Below are positions 10,420 to 23,700 of a DNA stretch of 64,000 bases, piece after piece. The stretch's first letter is position 1. Every line of letters begins with the position of its first letter. A model generated the notes under the pieces. That model had not been told where the DNA came from. It searched no databases and saw nothing but the letters and a program-made list of their open reading frames with translations. A program made the position numbers and the translations under genes. The stretch covers positions 51,230 to 115,229 of the forward strand of contig MNCI01008335.1 of the NCBI GenBank assembly GCA_015680685.1. The letters run 5' to 3'. This DNA is from Gnetum montanum (taxonomy: Eukaryota > Streptophyta > Gnetopsida > Gnetales > Gnetaceae).

Positions 10420-12780
10420 TGGGAATGATTCACCACCACTTGTTAATAACTTTAACTAGTAACATGACAAATCTAGAAGGAATGCTAGTAAGACACCTTA
10501 ATAACTGAAGGTTGTCTATGTACATCTAGATCCTTGTTATCTAAACTTGAACTTCATCCTTCATCAAGATGAATAGATATGCTAGAGGGATCTAGAGGGT
10601 GACATTTTGTTACCTCAAAATAATTCTATTTCTTCAATGCTCATGGCAGCTTTCATGAAATTGGGGCTTGAACCAATAGGCATGAACTATCAAGTAATAG
10701 AGCATCTTACTATAGATTATTAGCTCATAGAATCCTATCTTAGAAAAGATCAATGCATGAAGGCACACCATGAAGCCTTCAAGGGCAAACAAGTCTCAAT
10801 TCCATTATTTTTGCAATCATAGTAGGAGGATCCAGAATTTCTATCAATGCAATTTCAACATCAAGATTCTCATTCTTTTAGTGAGGGAGACATATCTCAC
10901 CAATGATTACAATTAGCCTATATGGATAACTAGGATAAGGGGAGAATTGGTTCCAAAACCAGAAGAACCTCAAGGCTAAGATCTTTGAACTATTCATCCA
11001 AAGAACAACCAAGGGATCAAAGGAGAAGGGTAAGTTGGCACCACTCTCCTAGTTTTTCACCTTCACCATCCTCCTCATCATTAAACTCTAACATGAGACA
11101 CCATGACAAAGATCGCAAGAGAAATGATTAAGACCAAGATGGAGATGACCGAAGATCCCATTGTAGGGATGGGAGAATAAAGAATAGTTAATAGTATGAA
11201 GAAGGGGAGAAACATCAAGAAAGAAGGCCTAGTGGGTCACATCATAGGAGATATGGTCATGATTATGATGAACCACTCCTTGCTACAAGAAGCATGATAA
11301 ATATTTCAAAAGAAATTCATATTCCTACTAGGCATCAAAGGAATATCTGAAACAAATAGCTTAATATGAACAACATTCCTAAATTTGGAGGATATAATAC
11401 TTATCTATAATATTATTTGCAAATCTTCCATTATATCTGTGCCTTATAGAATATTGAAAATTAGTAGCAAAAACTTAAACTATTTCCCATGACACTTATC
11501 AAAAAAGCTAATAGTTAGTAGTGATCTTTGGAACTTGAATCTATTCACAAATTGAGTATGATGTTAGAGCTATTTAAGGTTAAGTATTAGATGTACTCCA
11601 TGGTGTCCAACTTGAAAAAAAAATCCAAGGATGAAAATAAGGTAATCGTGAATCCATTGATGCAACCTTGGGTAGGTATTACTCTCTTTTGCACTAATTC
11701 TCAAACCATGATTTTTCTCAAAGTAAATAGCTCTATCATGTAATAAATGGACATATAAATAAAACTAGAGAGGCTCTTGGGATTTATGCCCAAGGAATAT
11801 TATAAAAGATGATGGTCCACTACATCTAAAGGCTTATTGATCAAGTGGTTAAAGAAGAGGAAAGATTCAAAAAGAGAGAAAATGTAAAAGAAGACAACAG
11901 AGACTACTCCATTCACAAAAGCAAGATATATTTTTGTGATTTTCAAAAGAAAGCACCACTGGACCAAGTCGTATAAAAGATAATCTAGCTAATCCATAAA
12001 TATATTATAGAAGTATTAACCAAGATGAATAAAATGTGGGACTCCTTAGGTGAGAAGTTCTAAAATGCTCTAAAGACTATGGACAAGAAAATGGAGCTAG
12101 AGAACAAATATAAAGATAGAAGAAGGAGAAAGGATATAGGTAAGGACTATTGTTAGAAAAAAGGTAAAGTCATGGTACTTGAGGAGGTTGTAGATTCTAA
12201 AATAGATGAAGAAGGATGTGACATATGCTAATATGAACATCCTAAAGTATGTTTTCTTGTATTATCATACTTACTAGAATCTAGAGTGTATTCTTTAAAT
12301 CCAAAGTTTGTAAAAGGGAAACCATCAAGGAGATTGCCTTATTTATAAGAAAATTATCAGTAGTAATTCCACAAATCATAGTATTATCCAAGTAAGGTAG
12401 CACCTCATCCTCAAGACCATTATCATCAATGGAAAAACCCACAGTTGTGGAGAATGCCACCACCAAGGTAGCAATACCCTTATCATCAACCAAACATGTA
12501 TGGCTATTATGTCTAATAACATGTATCTCCTCATGGCTTTATAAGTCATACTTTCTTTTTCCCATCACTATTATCCCCCTAAATATCACAAAATACCTAC
12601 TTAATTAGCTAAAGCTCCTTTCACTTATCCTTTTCATTATCTACCATCTCATCCAACACCCACCAATTCCACTCCTTTGCCACTTGCACCACCTATGCAA
12701 GGATAAATTCCATCATAACCTTAGCAACACAATTCCACAAGGGTTATGAACTTAAGCCATATTACAATTTGAATGGATCT
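10420..12780 (+). pseudogene. Gag of element H (decayed)
   Basis: The frame shows an N-terminal extension with FILHQDE and WRDLEGDILLP near 10.55-10.62 kb, shared with G and E but absent from A and B. A Ser/Asp/Arg/His-rich linker follows near 11.05-11.27 kb, then a capsid core with LATRSMINI and LKLFPMTLIKKA near 11.3-11.5 kb, and a Pro-rich tail near 12.6-12.7 kb. More than ten stops interrupt it. Confidence 0.65.
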
Positions 12781-12979
12781 AAGCATAAGATTAAGAAAAT
12801 GACTTTCTTTAGATCCAACAGTCCATTATAGAAATTTATGGCTACTCATCATTCACAAGTTGCATTATAAATTACCAACGCGTTTCCTTGAATCCAAGGA
12901 TCCTAAAATACACATACTATCATGTTAACTCCTATAGTTACTAACTAGATCAAAGTAGGACATCTTCTCAGGAAAATAT

Positions 12980-13500
12980 TTGATTCTAGAAGTTCTTTGA
13001 TCTACTTATAGCTTGTAGAAAATGATCTATGCAAGGCTCTACTAAACCTAGGTTTTATGGTAAACTTAATCTTCCAAGAGATGTACCAAACATGGAAGCT
13101 GCCTATACTAAAGAAATATAATATCAGGTTAGAGCTCATTGTCAATTCATCACTATTTCCTTGGGATTTGTGAAGGATATTCTAACCACTATTTTTGGAT
13201 GATGTTATGCAACAAATTTCCTAGTAATTTATGTGAACAACTATAAGGGAGACTTTCCTATTATCATGAAAAGGGCTTGACTTATCATAGTTGATGCCAA
13301 GCTAGAAATCGAAGATCTTTCCTTCAAAATCTCCAAGGAAAATGATTTTGCAAAAGAAAATAAGAAGAGGACTCCATGCATTGTGTATAGGGGCATAGGA
13401 TGCCATTGTGTACAAAAAATATGAGTCATAAAAAGTAACTCCATCACCACATGCAAGAAGTGTGTCAAGACATCAAGCATTCAAAGGTGCCTACATGTAG
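12980..13500 (+). pseudogene. Aspartic protease remnant (element H)
   Basis: The reading LCKALLNLGFMVNLI near 13.03 kb aligns with LCKALLDLGSSVNLIS in element G, which carries the D-x-G active site of retroviral-type proteases. In H the catalytic Asp is replaced by Asn, so it would be inactive even without the stops. A homologous domain lies at about 27.3-27.9 kb in E. Confidence 0.6.
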
Positions 13501-13829
13501 TAGCCATAAAATAGGAAGATACCCAATGGCTAATAATAGATGATAATCCTAATTCAACAATGTTCATGAAACCAGTTGAGCTTCAGACAAGTGATTACAT
13601 TAATAAGATGAATGAAATGAAGAAATTTCAAAACCAAATCTTCCACACAGAAGTAAAGGTGGATAGGGAAAATTTTAAAATCCCTAATAACTTTAAATAG
13701 GAACCCTTGAATTCAAATCTCTACCAGAAACTTTGAAATATGTATTTCTTGATAATGGTAAGCTAGTAATCATTAATTTCAATTTTACTAAAGAAGAGAA
13801 ATAAAATATTTTAAAATATATGAACAAAT

Positions 13830-16420
13830 GGACGATATATTTTTCCTAGTCATATGATGAATTGACTAGAATAGATCCACACATATGGCAACACTAGATC
13901 TATATAGACTCCACCATCAAACAGAAAAGGTAATCGTAAAGAACATTGAATTTGAAGTTGAAATAAGTTGTCAAAATGAAGTTAAAAACTTCTTAATGTA
14001 GGATTCATCTATCCTGTGATAAACAATGAGTAAGTAAGCCCACTTGTTATGTGCCAAAGAAAGGGGAACAATGAGGGTTTGTATAGACTTTAGGATGTTA
14101 AACATGATCACATTCAAAGATCATTTTCTATTATCATTTGTGAACCAAGTATTAGATACAATTGTAGGGCATTGCTACAATTTTCTAGATGAATACAGTG
14201 TTTACAACCAAATCCAAATAGCACCAAAAGATGAGGTCAAAATAACTTTTACAAGTCCCTAGGAAACATTTGCATATAAGAAGATTTCATTTGGCCTCTT
14301 TAATTAACCTATAACTTTCCAATGCTTTGTCCTAAGCATCTTCTAGAAATATATTAATAGTGGTATTGAAGTCTTCATGAATGACTTCTCCACCTATGGT
14401 ACTAATTTTGAACATGCATTAGACTATCTTGAGTAGGTAGTTAAATGATTTGTAAAAACAAACCTATGGCTCAATTGATACAATAGCCACTTGATTATCA
14501 TAAATGACATTATCTTAGGGCACATAGTTTTAGGAATAACAATCAAGGTGAATCCTGAAAAAGTAAGAATTATCTTAGGAATAACCATACAACCTCAAAC
14601 TATGAAAGCTGTGAGGTAATTTCATGGCCATACTGGTTACTACAAGTGCTTGATTGAAAATTTCTCTAAAATAACAAATCCATTGGTATAGCTTACCAAA
14701 AAAGATGCAGTCTTTGAATGGACCAAGGAATGCAAGTAAGCATTCCAATGCTTAAAGTAGAAGCTCATAGAAACTCCAATTCTACATGGCCAGATTGATT
14801 CAAATCATTTCATATTATGACAAATGCATCTAACTATGCCTTGGAAGTAAGGCTTACATAAATGAATGATCAAAAACATTCATATTATATCCATTATAGA
14901 AGCAAAAGCATTTTTGGTGCACAACTTAACTATAGAACCAATGAAAAAGAACTCATGAAAATGGCATATGCCTTAGAAAAATTTAGGAACTATGTGCTTG
15001 AATGCCCAATCTCTATGCGCATGAATCATAGTGCAATCTAATTCCTGATGAACAACCTAGTAGTAACTTCTTGTGTCATATGGTGGTTGGTGATCTTATA
15101 GGAATTTGATCTTACCATGGTAGATAAAAAAGAGACCAAGAATGTAGTTACATATCATTTTTCTTAATTAAGGTGGGATAAAAATGATGATTAAGAACCT
15201 TTATCTAATCAATTCCCAAATGAAATCCTCTTTTCTAAGTCAATGGAAGTTCAAGCATTAAGGGTTACCAACTAGTATGACAAGTTCCTCTCATATCTAC
15301 TCATACACAAGACTCCTGTAGAATGGGATTATAGGAAGAAACAATAGTTTCTTCACTAGGTCAAACATTATATAAAAATTTAAGACAACCTCTATAAGGT
15401 TTGTGTCAATAGCCGAGTATGATGGTGTGTACCCAACATAGATTAGTTGTGAATCCTCTAGGACACTTACAAAGGTCCTTATGGGGTCCACTATGTAGGA
15501 ATGAGGATAAACAAAAAGATCCTCATCATAGCATACTTTGGAAAATAATTTTAAGGGGTTCTTATCATTTCTCTTGTTCATGTGAGAGCTATTAAAGATA
15601 TGGAGAAATGACCACCAAAAAGGAAGGATCCCAATAGTAGATACAACCACTAGAACCTTTCGATATTTGAGGTATTAACTTCATGAAACCCATCATTCCC
15701 ATATCCAATAGGAAGGCCTACATTATAGTTATTGTTGACTATAGCAAGTGGGTTGAAGCTACAACTGTATCTAATTGTACATCTAGCACTATAGCGTATT
15801 TTTTTTTAAAATGTGGTAAATAGGTTTGGTGTGCCTAAATTGCTAATTTTAGACAATGAAACACATTTTATAGGTTCTACTTTTTGTAAATTGATGTAAT
15901 GGTTGGCTATGCAACATAAACTTATAATACCATAACACCTCCAAGACAACGTTCAAGCAAAGGTCACCAATAGGAAAATCACAAAAATTCTAACATGAAC
16001 CATTAATAGATATAATAAAGATTTGACACCAAACTCAATGATGCCCTTTGGACATATCACTCAACATGGAAACTTGCTATAGGCTACTCTTTGTATGAGC
16101 TAGTGTATAGAAAGTTATCTGAATTTATAATTAAAACTAAAATTTGTACACTCACAATGGCCTATGAACTTAACATAGATATTAACCTAGCATAAAAAGA
16201 ATGAGTCATGACACTCAGTGTGCTAGATGAAATCTAAAGAGTATCACTAATGACAAATAAATTGTAAAAGACATATAATAAACAACTTCATGATGCATAG
16301 ATTAGAAAATTTCCACTCAAACTAGAAGACAAGATTCTCTATTAAAATCCCATACATGTGCAAAAATGAACCAAGTTTAAAACACTATGAAAAGGACCTT
16401 ACATTATACATTCAACTTTT
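13830..16420 (+). pseudogene. RT, RNase H and integrase remnant (element H)
   Basis: The longest open part (14,044-14,262) reads RVCIDFRMLNMITFKDHFLL, an RT core motif. Further on come VFMNDFSTYG (one catalytic Asp changed to Asn) near 14.37 kb and HTGYYKCLIENFSKI near 14.63 kb. RNase H fragments lie at 14.8-15.2 kb and integrase fragments at 15.6-16.4 kb. Gene order and motif spelling are Athila/Tat-like. Stops are frequent in every domain. Confidence 0.8.
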
Positions 16421-17799
16421 CATTCTAAGGCTATGATGATTTACCATCTAGTAGGCCCTCAAAAGCACATGTTACTCAACTTCCAAAAACTTAAGCCATT
16501 CATAAAATCCCAAGTGATAATACTAAAATCTCTAATTAAGAACAAGCATTCTCTATTTTCTAAATCTCCTCCTTTCAACTTAGTCATGGGGGAGGATATC
16601 CATTCAATGCAAATTCTTGATAAGAAAAAATGATATTTATATGTTTTCCACTATCTTAATATTTTGTCAATTATTTTATATATTTTCCTATTCTTTGTTA
16701 TTATATTATTATTTTTATGTCATTTTCATTTAGTCTCATTTGAAATCTTGGATTTTGTTCCATTGCTACTGCAAACTTTGGAAATTGTTAAACACAACTA
16801 TCAAAGTTATGAACAATTTACAAAAGGCCAATTTTATTCCTGGATTCTATTCTCTACTAATAGTATGTTAGTTTTCTAATGGTATTAGGTAGTGAATTCA
16901 TGACATCCACCCATTCCATCTATTCCATATGGAGTCTGCATCATGGAACTACGTAGGTTCTTTCACATTGACACTAAAAAGTAACATGTGACCTCATTAT
17001 CCAATTAACTCAAAAAGGACCTAATGGAAATGGAAAAGGGTATGATCTCAAGAAGATTTGATGTGCTTTTGTCTCAACTTCCTTCTTCAATTTCATTCAT
17101 TGGAATATCATCACTCCTACTATTGATCACAAAAGGAGGTATGTCTTTGTATGTTGTGGTTTCCATAAAAAATAAATAAAAAATAATAACAAGAATTCAA
17201 AGCACACCTCTTGGACAATATCATAGGGTACAAGCATTGGGTATGGGGCTAGAAAGATATGTTACCCATACTTGAAGCCACCCCTTAAACTAAGGCCCTA
17301 CCTTCTTCCTTCTTTCATCTTCTCTTCTCTTCTCTTCTTCTCTTGGAGTGATGATTGCCCTTTGTGATTTTCATGAACTTTTGATGGTAGAAGAGAAGGG
17401 ATGTATTAATGCAAGATCACTAAAATTGGAATGAACTTGGTCTAGACTTAGAATAAACTACTACCAAATCAACTTAATCATAGACCTTACTAAGGATCTT
17501 GTGTGACCAGGATGTAGATTATCCATCCATTAGTATTTATCTACAATATGCTCACTCCATCTTCTATCACCTCACTGCCTCATACCATGATAAATTGATA
17601 GTTTTGTTTTCTAGTTGGCTTAATCCTAAGACAATTCCTTGTATGGATATGAAATTTAACATTAAAAAAAATCATTTTTCATCCTTAGTACTTGTAGACT
17701 CCTTGTGATGCAAATATACAAGAGCTTATTAGGCATACACTTACATTGGGTGGGATCCACTTGCATATCACTTGGTTTACCTTAAGTTAATGTTTGTAA

Positions 17800-19266
17800 A
17801 CTAGAATATATGAATAGTAGTGATTTGTAAAATACATAGGAATATCCTATGTTACAATTATTAATAGGAGCATCAAAAAATTATTAGTTAAAAATAACTA
17901 ATAAGAAAGTATTGTAGGAGATACATGCAATCCCTATAGCACATGATCTAGGTTCTTTAAAATGAATAGAAGATCCTCGTTGAGCTATACATAGCCTAGT
18001 CCAATTTCTTAAAGAAGAAGATAAGGTCATTTATAAGATTATGATAAAAAATAAAAATAAGAGTTATCAAGAAGTATTTTATAAAGTTGAGTGAAGCTAA
18101 GATAGAATAGGCTTACCAAAGTAAGAAATGAGCTAGTGCAATTAAAGTTTAAGAGAAACTTCACTAAGCATAGTAGTCAAATTAAAGTTAAGTTGAAAGA
18201 TACTTAACAAAGTATAGTGTAAGACTATGATGAGTTTACGTACAAGAGCTCATAATATAATAAGTTAAGAATAGTAGTATACTATAACCTTATGATGAAG
18301 AAGTAGGTGTAATCCAAAGAAGATGCACTGCCAAAGAGAGATCAGCACCACTGAAACATAAGAAGTTCTTACGAACTTAGCATAGCTAAACCTGGAAATA
18401 TAGCAAGCACAAAGATGGTGACTAAAAATTAGTAGAACTAGAAATAGTACTTCTTATAGACTATCTATAGTAACTTATGATCAATACTAAATCATGAAAT
18501 CAAGACAATGTAATTCTATTCATCATAAGATGATTCATAAGTAGTTAAATTAATAGACTTACAATACTCACAAATACAAAGAATCATGAGAACAAATTAT
18601 CATTAATAGGAGAGTTACAATCTTATGATTTTACAATATTATTTCTTACTCATTAGAACTTGGAAGATTTTTGGTGTTGCCTAAAAGGTGAAAAGTCAAA
18701 CTTCAATACATAGGAGTAGAATCTTCACTTAAAGAATTGCTTACTAAATTAGATAGTGTTACACATTAGTCTAATGAAATTTCTAAAAGCACAATGATGA
18801 TGAAAATGAAGCAAAGAATGAATTTTTTTAATCACTGAGTAATAATAAAGACTTTATTAATTGAGCATAATACATAAAATCTTTCATATTATTAAAGATG
18901 ATATTTAGGAATTTTATGAGTCTAAGAAAATTAACCAAAGTTATTTAAATTTTAATAGAATTAAACAAAATTGGTTTTGAAGTAACTTATAATTTTTTTG
19001 CTTCTTACATTTTTTGCTTCTAATTGCTCTAGTATTACTACCACTTAGAAACTAAAGTATAATTTCACTAACAAAAAAAAATATTCCTAATTTTTTTTAA
19101 TTATTATTGGAACCTTTTTTCCATCCTAAATTAAGATTATGACTTGTCTAGATGTTGTAATGTAGGTCATAATGATTATCATGAGTAGAAAATCAAATGT
19201 TCTCCCAAATTTTTTAAGGAAAAACAAAGAGATGATGAATGCCTAATAACTTACATTGTGACTCAT
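17800..19266. other. AT-rich stretch without recognised features
   Basis: I see no ORF, LTR end, primer site or homology to the other elements. It may be the unrecognised tail of element H (ORF2 region and 3' LTR) or older host sequence. It ends at the outer LTR end of element D/F. Confidence 0.4.
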
Positions 19267-20146
19267 TGATGAGTGATGAAGTAATCCAACACCCAACCAT
19301 ACAAGTCACATTTGTTCATGTGTGACCAAATCATAATCTATGGATAAGGTAATGTCAATATGCTAGTAATTAGTTAAATTTTTGGATCATTATCTTCCCA
19401 CATCAACTAGTAAAATCTATGGGTATGGTTTAACCCATAGTGAGGTATATGACAATTGATGTTGTGTAGGCCATCTTACTCCTAGTAAGCATGGTGAAGT
19501 GAAAATAGTTCTAATTCTAAGAAAAATAGTAAACAATCTATTCTATCCTATGGCAATGAGCATCTACTTATCATTGTCCGTACATACTTTGGGCTTCATG
19601 TAACTACCACTGGAATACCAAGTGTAGTGCTACTAAGCATAGCAAGTGATAGCACTACTGGGTTACCATGCACTTACACTTAAGTTCTCAAGATTAGTCA
19701 TACTTGTTCCACTTAAAGATAGTAATAGTAAAGTGCATGGAAAAGTAAACATTAACTAGGAAATAGCAAACATTATTCTAAGTAAAATAATAAAACTAGG
19801 AGGATGTTACAATAGTGGGAAATAGCTCGATATTTATTGCCAATCACACTTGTGCCAAAGTAAAAAATGCTAGAATAAAGATTTTGTTCACTAGTTCATA
19901 CTACACTGCGGGCATTCACAATTCTAGCTGTTAAGTCTAAGTTCACAAAAAAAAAATGAAAGAGTTTCAGTATGGACTGAATTATGCTATGAACCATGCA
20001 TCTAAGTGTCATATTTATATGTAGGCACATGTCCCCCGATCTTAGATATCTGATGTCATAACTTGGGCTCTGATATTGGATACAAGATATTGTAGCCATA
20101 ATATAGGATGCTTGACATCATGGCTAATAAAAAATTTAATTTGTCA
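19267..20146 (-). repeat. 3' LTR of element D/F (about 880 bp)
   Basis: The plus strand starts TGATGAGTGATG and ends TTGTCA next to the purine tract at 20,147-20,155. TATAAATA is the complement of 20,012-20,019, with decayed GATATC-type motifs between about 20,035 and 20,095. The central block (CACTGGAATACCAAG near 19,610) matches the repeat block of the A LTR. Confidence 0.75.
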
Positions 20147-20329
20147 TACCCCCATAACTGAATGAAAACTCATCCTTGAGTTAAAAAAATGAGAATAGAG
20201 TTCCTTACAAAATTGGAACCTAGATTTACATGACTGATTAACTATATACATGACTCTTGAATGTAATGGTGGTGTTTTACAAAAATTTACACAAGATAGG
20301 ACATGTTAACACTAACAAAAAAAAATCTA

Positions 20330-23075
20330 TATGAAGCTCAATGTAGCTTATGTAGTGCCTAGTGGTGATGGCTCTTCTATCAATTGCTTCCCCTTGCCAT
20401 TAGGCTTTTGAAATTTATATATGATAAGGAGCACCTAAAGTTTCTCCTCTTCTATTCTTGAATCATATACCATCCATGCTTTTTGTGAAATGTTTGATGA
20501 AGCTGGTACATTCCACAAACATGGAAGCTATGGAAACATTTGATTCACTTTAATGTACCATGTTTCAAACTACCTTCTTTCTTTCTCAAAATGCTCTAGC
20601 CTTTTCTCTTAATTCATGGTAATCTTCATGGTAATCTAATAGTCTCCTGGACAGGTTCACTACTACATCTATCTACCCTTGGTAGCCAACCTTTACTACT
20701 TCTAGTTTGAAGTTTACCACTTAAAGTTTCTATAAAGCATCTTTGTGATCTACAAACTCTTTCTTGTACAAGGTGTATGTAGCTACTACTTACTATTCCA
20801 ATTCATTTCTAGGCTCATCTGCTATTAACATGGCCAAGTTAGCATAATGAAGGTTAGCTAACCTCATGTGCTCTTTTAGATCCTTTATCTGCAAGTCTTT
20901 ATTCTTAACTTTCACCTCATTGACATGGGCATCATTGTCCAAGATGGGCTAGCAATCTCAGTTCTGTGCTAATATGGCATTGATTCTAGCCTTTGCGATC
21001 TAGATCTCCTTATCATTAATCTATTTGTACATTCCCACTTAATCATGAAAGTGTTCTTTGAGCCTTTTATGTTTCTTTGCCCCATTTTGCCACAGGTTGA
21101 TCTCAAGGGCTAATTTTTGAAAGATAGCATGTACCTCCTTCATTGAGAAGGTTTTTTTTTCTTGTGTGAGATGACTCATGTCTTGGATGACCCTCACTAG
21201 TTTTTCTCTTAATTGGTAGATGCTTTTCTCAAGGATGTTCTTCTATTTCTCTACCATGATCAACTACATATTATCTACAATGAACTATTTGTTCTCTTCT
21301 TGGACTATGGTGAGTGTTGTAGCATCTGTATACATTTTGGTTTCAACTACTTAGGAATTCCACACTACCTTCTTCTTCTCATTTTTCACTTGCTTATTCT
21401 ACTCAATTAGGCAACTGATTTTCTCTATTTTGAATTTAGTTGGGTATCTACGTTCAACTCTCAAGGTTGCAAGCTCTTCTTATAGTTTGAGAAGTTCAGC
21501 TTCTGCATGCTCTACCCTGGTCTCTACCATGACTAGCTTATCCTTTTTGGTAATCAAATCTAACTACACTATAGTGACATCACCTGGAATATCAAAAAGA
21601 GTTATCATCACTTGCCCAGTCTACAACAATCGATATATCACATCTTCATGGTCTACAAAAGTCATTGAGGTCTCAACTAGCATTTAAACATCCCTAGCTC
21701 TAGTAAATTTTCTAGTGGCACAATAGGTACATTAAAGGATTCTTTGATGTGATCTGTCATCACCTTTGCTACTCTTGCTACATCCTGGTGCTACATTATC
21801 ATAACTATGTCTCTTTCTTTAATTTCTAGCACCACTTGAAACTATGTAACCTTCCTAGAAATCTATTTTGGCCATTGGTCCCCTCCTCTTGACTATAATG
21901 GTATCTATCCACTCCTAGCATCTATAGCAATGATGGACTGAATGGCACTATTAATAACTCTATAGAGATTAGACTCATCATGTGTTCCCCAACTAATGAT
22001 CTCTGCAATCTATTGCAAATGACTTATTGATGACATGTAATCCTACAACAATGATGATTGAACTTGTTGTTTCTACTACTCTTGCTACTATTGTTGACCA
22101 TAGGGACCTACTTGCTATTGTTTTTCAGTATGTGTGGTTTTCCCAGCATCGATTTCTTCCTGATCCTAATATTTCATGGGTGGTGTTGGCTTGAGTAGTT
22201 CAAAATATGAAACATTTTTAGCCTTCCTAGGAATTTCATTGGTATATCTTAGGATTCTAGCATGTTTGCACAACTTCTTGATAAGGAAAGGAAATGGAAG
22301 TATTGGCTTCCCTACCTTCCTTTATTTGAATACCCTCTAGATCTCCATGAAATAGAGTTGTGCATGATCAACATTGTATTTTTCCATCAAAATTGCACTT
22401 TCTTTGGCCACATAAGTGGACAACTTATTTAATAATTTTGTCAAGAACAAGTGGTATGTGCCAATTTTGAAATAAATTCATTCCTCTAGAGTTAACTCAT
22501 TATATACCTTTTCTTCTTTATCATATGCTCATTTTAGCCACAGTTTCTAAGTTTCAGCTACTTTTGCCCCTTCATTAGGTATATTAAGAGCTTCAACTAT
22601 TTTCATGATTAATTATGAGATAGAGACTCCTCTAATGTTGACTGTATTTCCTTCTCTTTTATTATGCCAGAATTGGTAAGTCTTCCCAAGGTACCATTCT
22701 CCACTATTAGATAGGATGGACCATAGTAGTGGCAATTTGAGTTGCATCTTTATTGCTTCTAGAACAAACTCCACAAACAAACCAAAGTTTATTTCCATAA
22801 TGACTAGTTATGATTAATTTTTCTTAGATAGCTTGGAGGCATTTTTGTGATAACATGAGGTGTTGTCCTTGTATTTGTGGTTGTGGTTCCTCTACCTCTC
22901 CTTGGGCCAACTATCCAATTGCAATAGTTTCCTAATAAATACCAAAGGATTAGGGTTCATGCTCCACATGTTCTAGTTGTGGCTCTTGTGCACCCATTCA
23001 ACCTCTACCACTGCCTCTTCTTTGTTTTCTTGCAGCCTGTGAGGGTTCACCTTGTGCTCCTCTCTTCGAGGCCAT
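20330..23075 (-). pseudogene. ORF2 of element D/F: helical domain plus coiled coil
   Basis: It starts at the ATG on the splice-like junction and follows one frame for most of its length, broken by scattered stops. N-terminus: basic, MASKRGAQGEPSQAARKQRR. Next (22,798-22,613) comes ELNF-type helix, LLWSILSNSGEWYLGKTYQF and VNIRGVSI, which resembles the 'putative plant transposon protein' domain (V-x-G-V-x-V/I-DFS). A middle part contains LSTYVAKESAILMEKYN. The C-terminal half is a Lys/Glu-rich coiled coil that includes KRLKEHFHDWVGMYK-like heptads near 21.0 kb. About 900 codons. Function unknown; it occupies the position of env in Athila elements. The 3' end is approximate. Confidence 0.6.
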
Positions 23076-23146
23076 CTACCATCATTCAGAATTTGAGAAT
23101 TATTAGGATGTGTTCCTAATTTTATAACTCCTTCCCTTCCTCATAC
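23076..23146 (-). other. Candidate mini-intron upstream of ORF2 (element D/F)
   Basis: The minus strand has AAGG/GTATGAGG, then CATCCTAATAATTC (branch-like), then GATGGTAG directly before ATGG. Length 71 nt. Confidence 0.45.
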
Positions 23147-23168
23147 CCTTATTGGATCAAATTCCTAG

Positions 23169-23189
23169 TTTAGGGTTTAGGGTTTAGGG
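23169..23189 (+). repeat. Three TTTAGGG units
   Basis: Three perfect tandem copies of the plant telomere heptamer lie just outside the mini-intron, in the ORF2 leader of element D/F. Homologous positions in A, B and C lack them. Too short to be a telomere relic by itself. Confidence 0.8.
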
Positions 23190-23593
23190 GCATTAATTTC
23201 CTTATAACCCTTCATAGTTGTCCATTTTATTCTTATTCATGGCTCATAATGATATTTATGGTTCCTTAAGAGCATTATTTAAGTGTTCTGGCATTAATAT
23301 GATTGATTTTTATTAAAAAATTTCAATTTTTCTTTTATTCTTACCCTTAAAATACCTTCTGGGCATTAGCAAATTTTGAAAAATTAGCTTATATTTTCAT
23401 CATTAGCACCTCCCATGACTAAGATGAGCACTCTGGATCAAATATATTTGAGAATCAAAAAAATTAAAGTGATAATGGGCAAGTTATGTCTTGATAAAGC
23501 TAGTAGGTCAGAGCTCAAATTAGAGAAGAAAAATGGAAAAAACTCCATTGGCTTCAAATGGAAAATGATGGAAAAATCAACTAAGTCTTTGCC

Positions 23594-23700
23594 TATTTAT
23601 ACTTTTTATTGGTTCAATATCAGGTACCCAACATTGGGGATTTGATATCAGAGGGACCCTAATATCAAGTGCAGAATTTTCAAGTTCCACTTGATATCTA
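23594..23700 (-). promoter_or_regulatory. Internal U3-like promoter block (element D/F)
   Basis: On the minus strand, four GATATC- or GATATT-containing motifs (about 23,620-23,698) precede TATAAATA (complement of 23,594-23,601). The element's own LTR has the same motif family next to its TATA box. The block is about 520 bases upstream of the ORF2 ATG. Confidence 0.55.

Larger units (their letters stand above)
9404..17800 (+). mobile_element. Element H: old Ty3/gypsy element, plus strand
   Basis: Order: 5' LTR (9404-10,247), primer site, gag, protease, RT, RNase H, integrase, then the post-integrase purine motif (16,577-16,590) and spacer blocks shared with C and G. No 3' LTR in plus orientation is visible, so the right end near 17.8 kb is only the last recognisable homology. 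It is the most decayed copy: every pol domain carries several stops and CpG is almost absent, so I take it as the oldest insertion. Confidence 0.75.

Noticed and set aside
17800-19266. 3' LTR of element H
   Set aside because: No purine tract, TGATGA end or LTR blocks in plus orientation could be found there.
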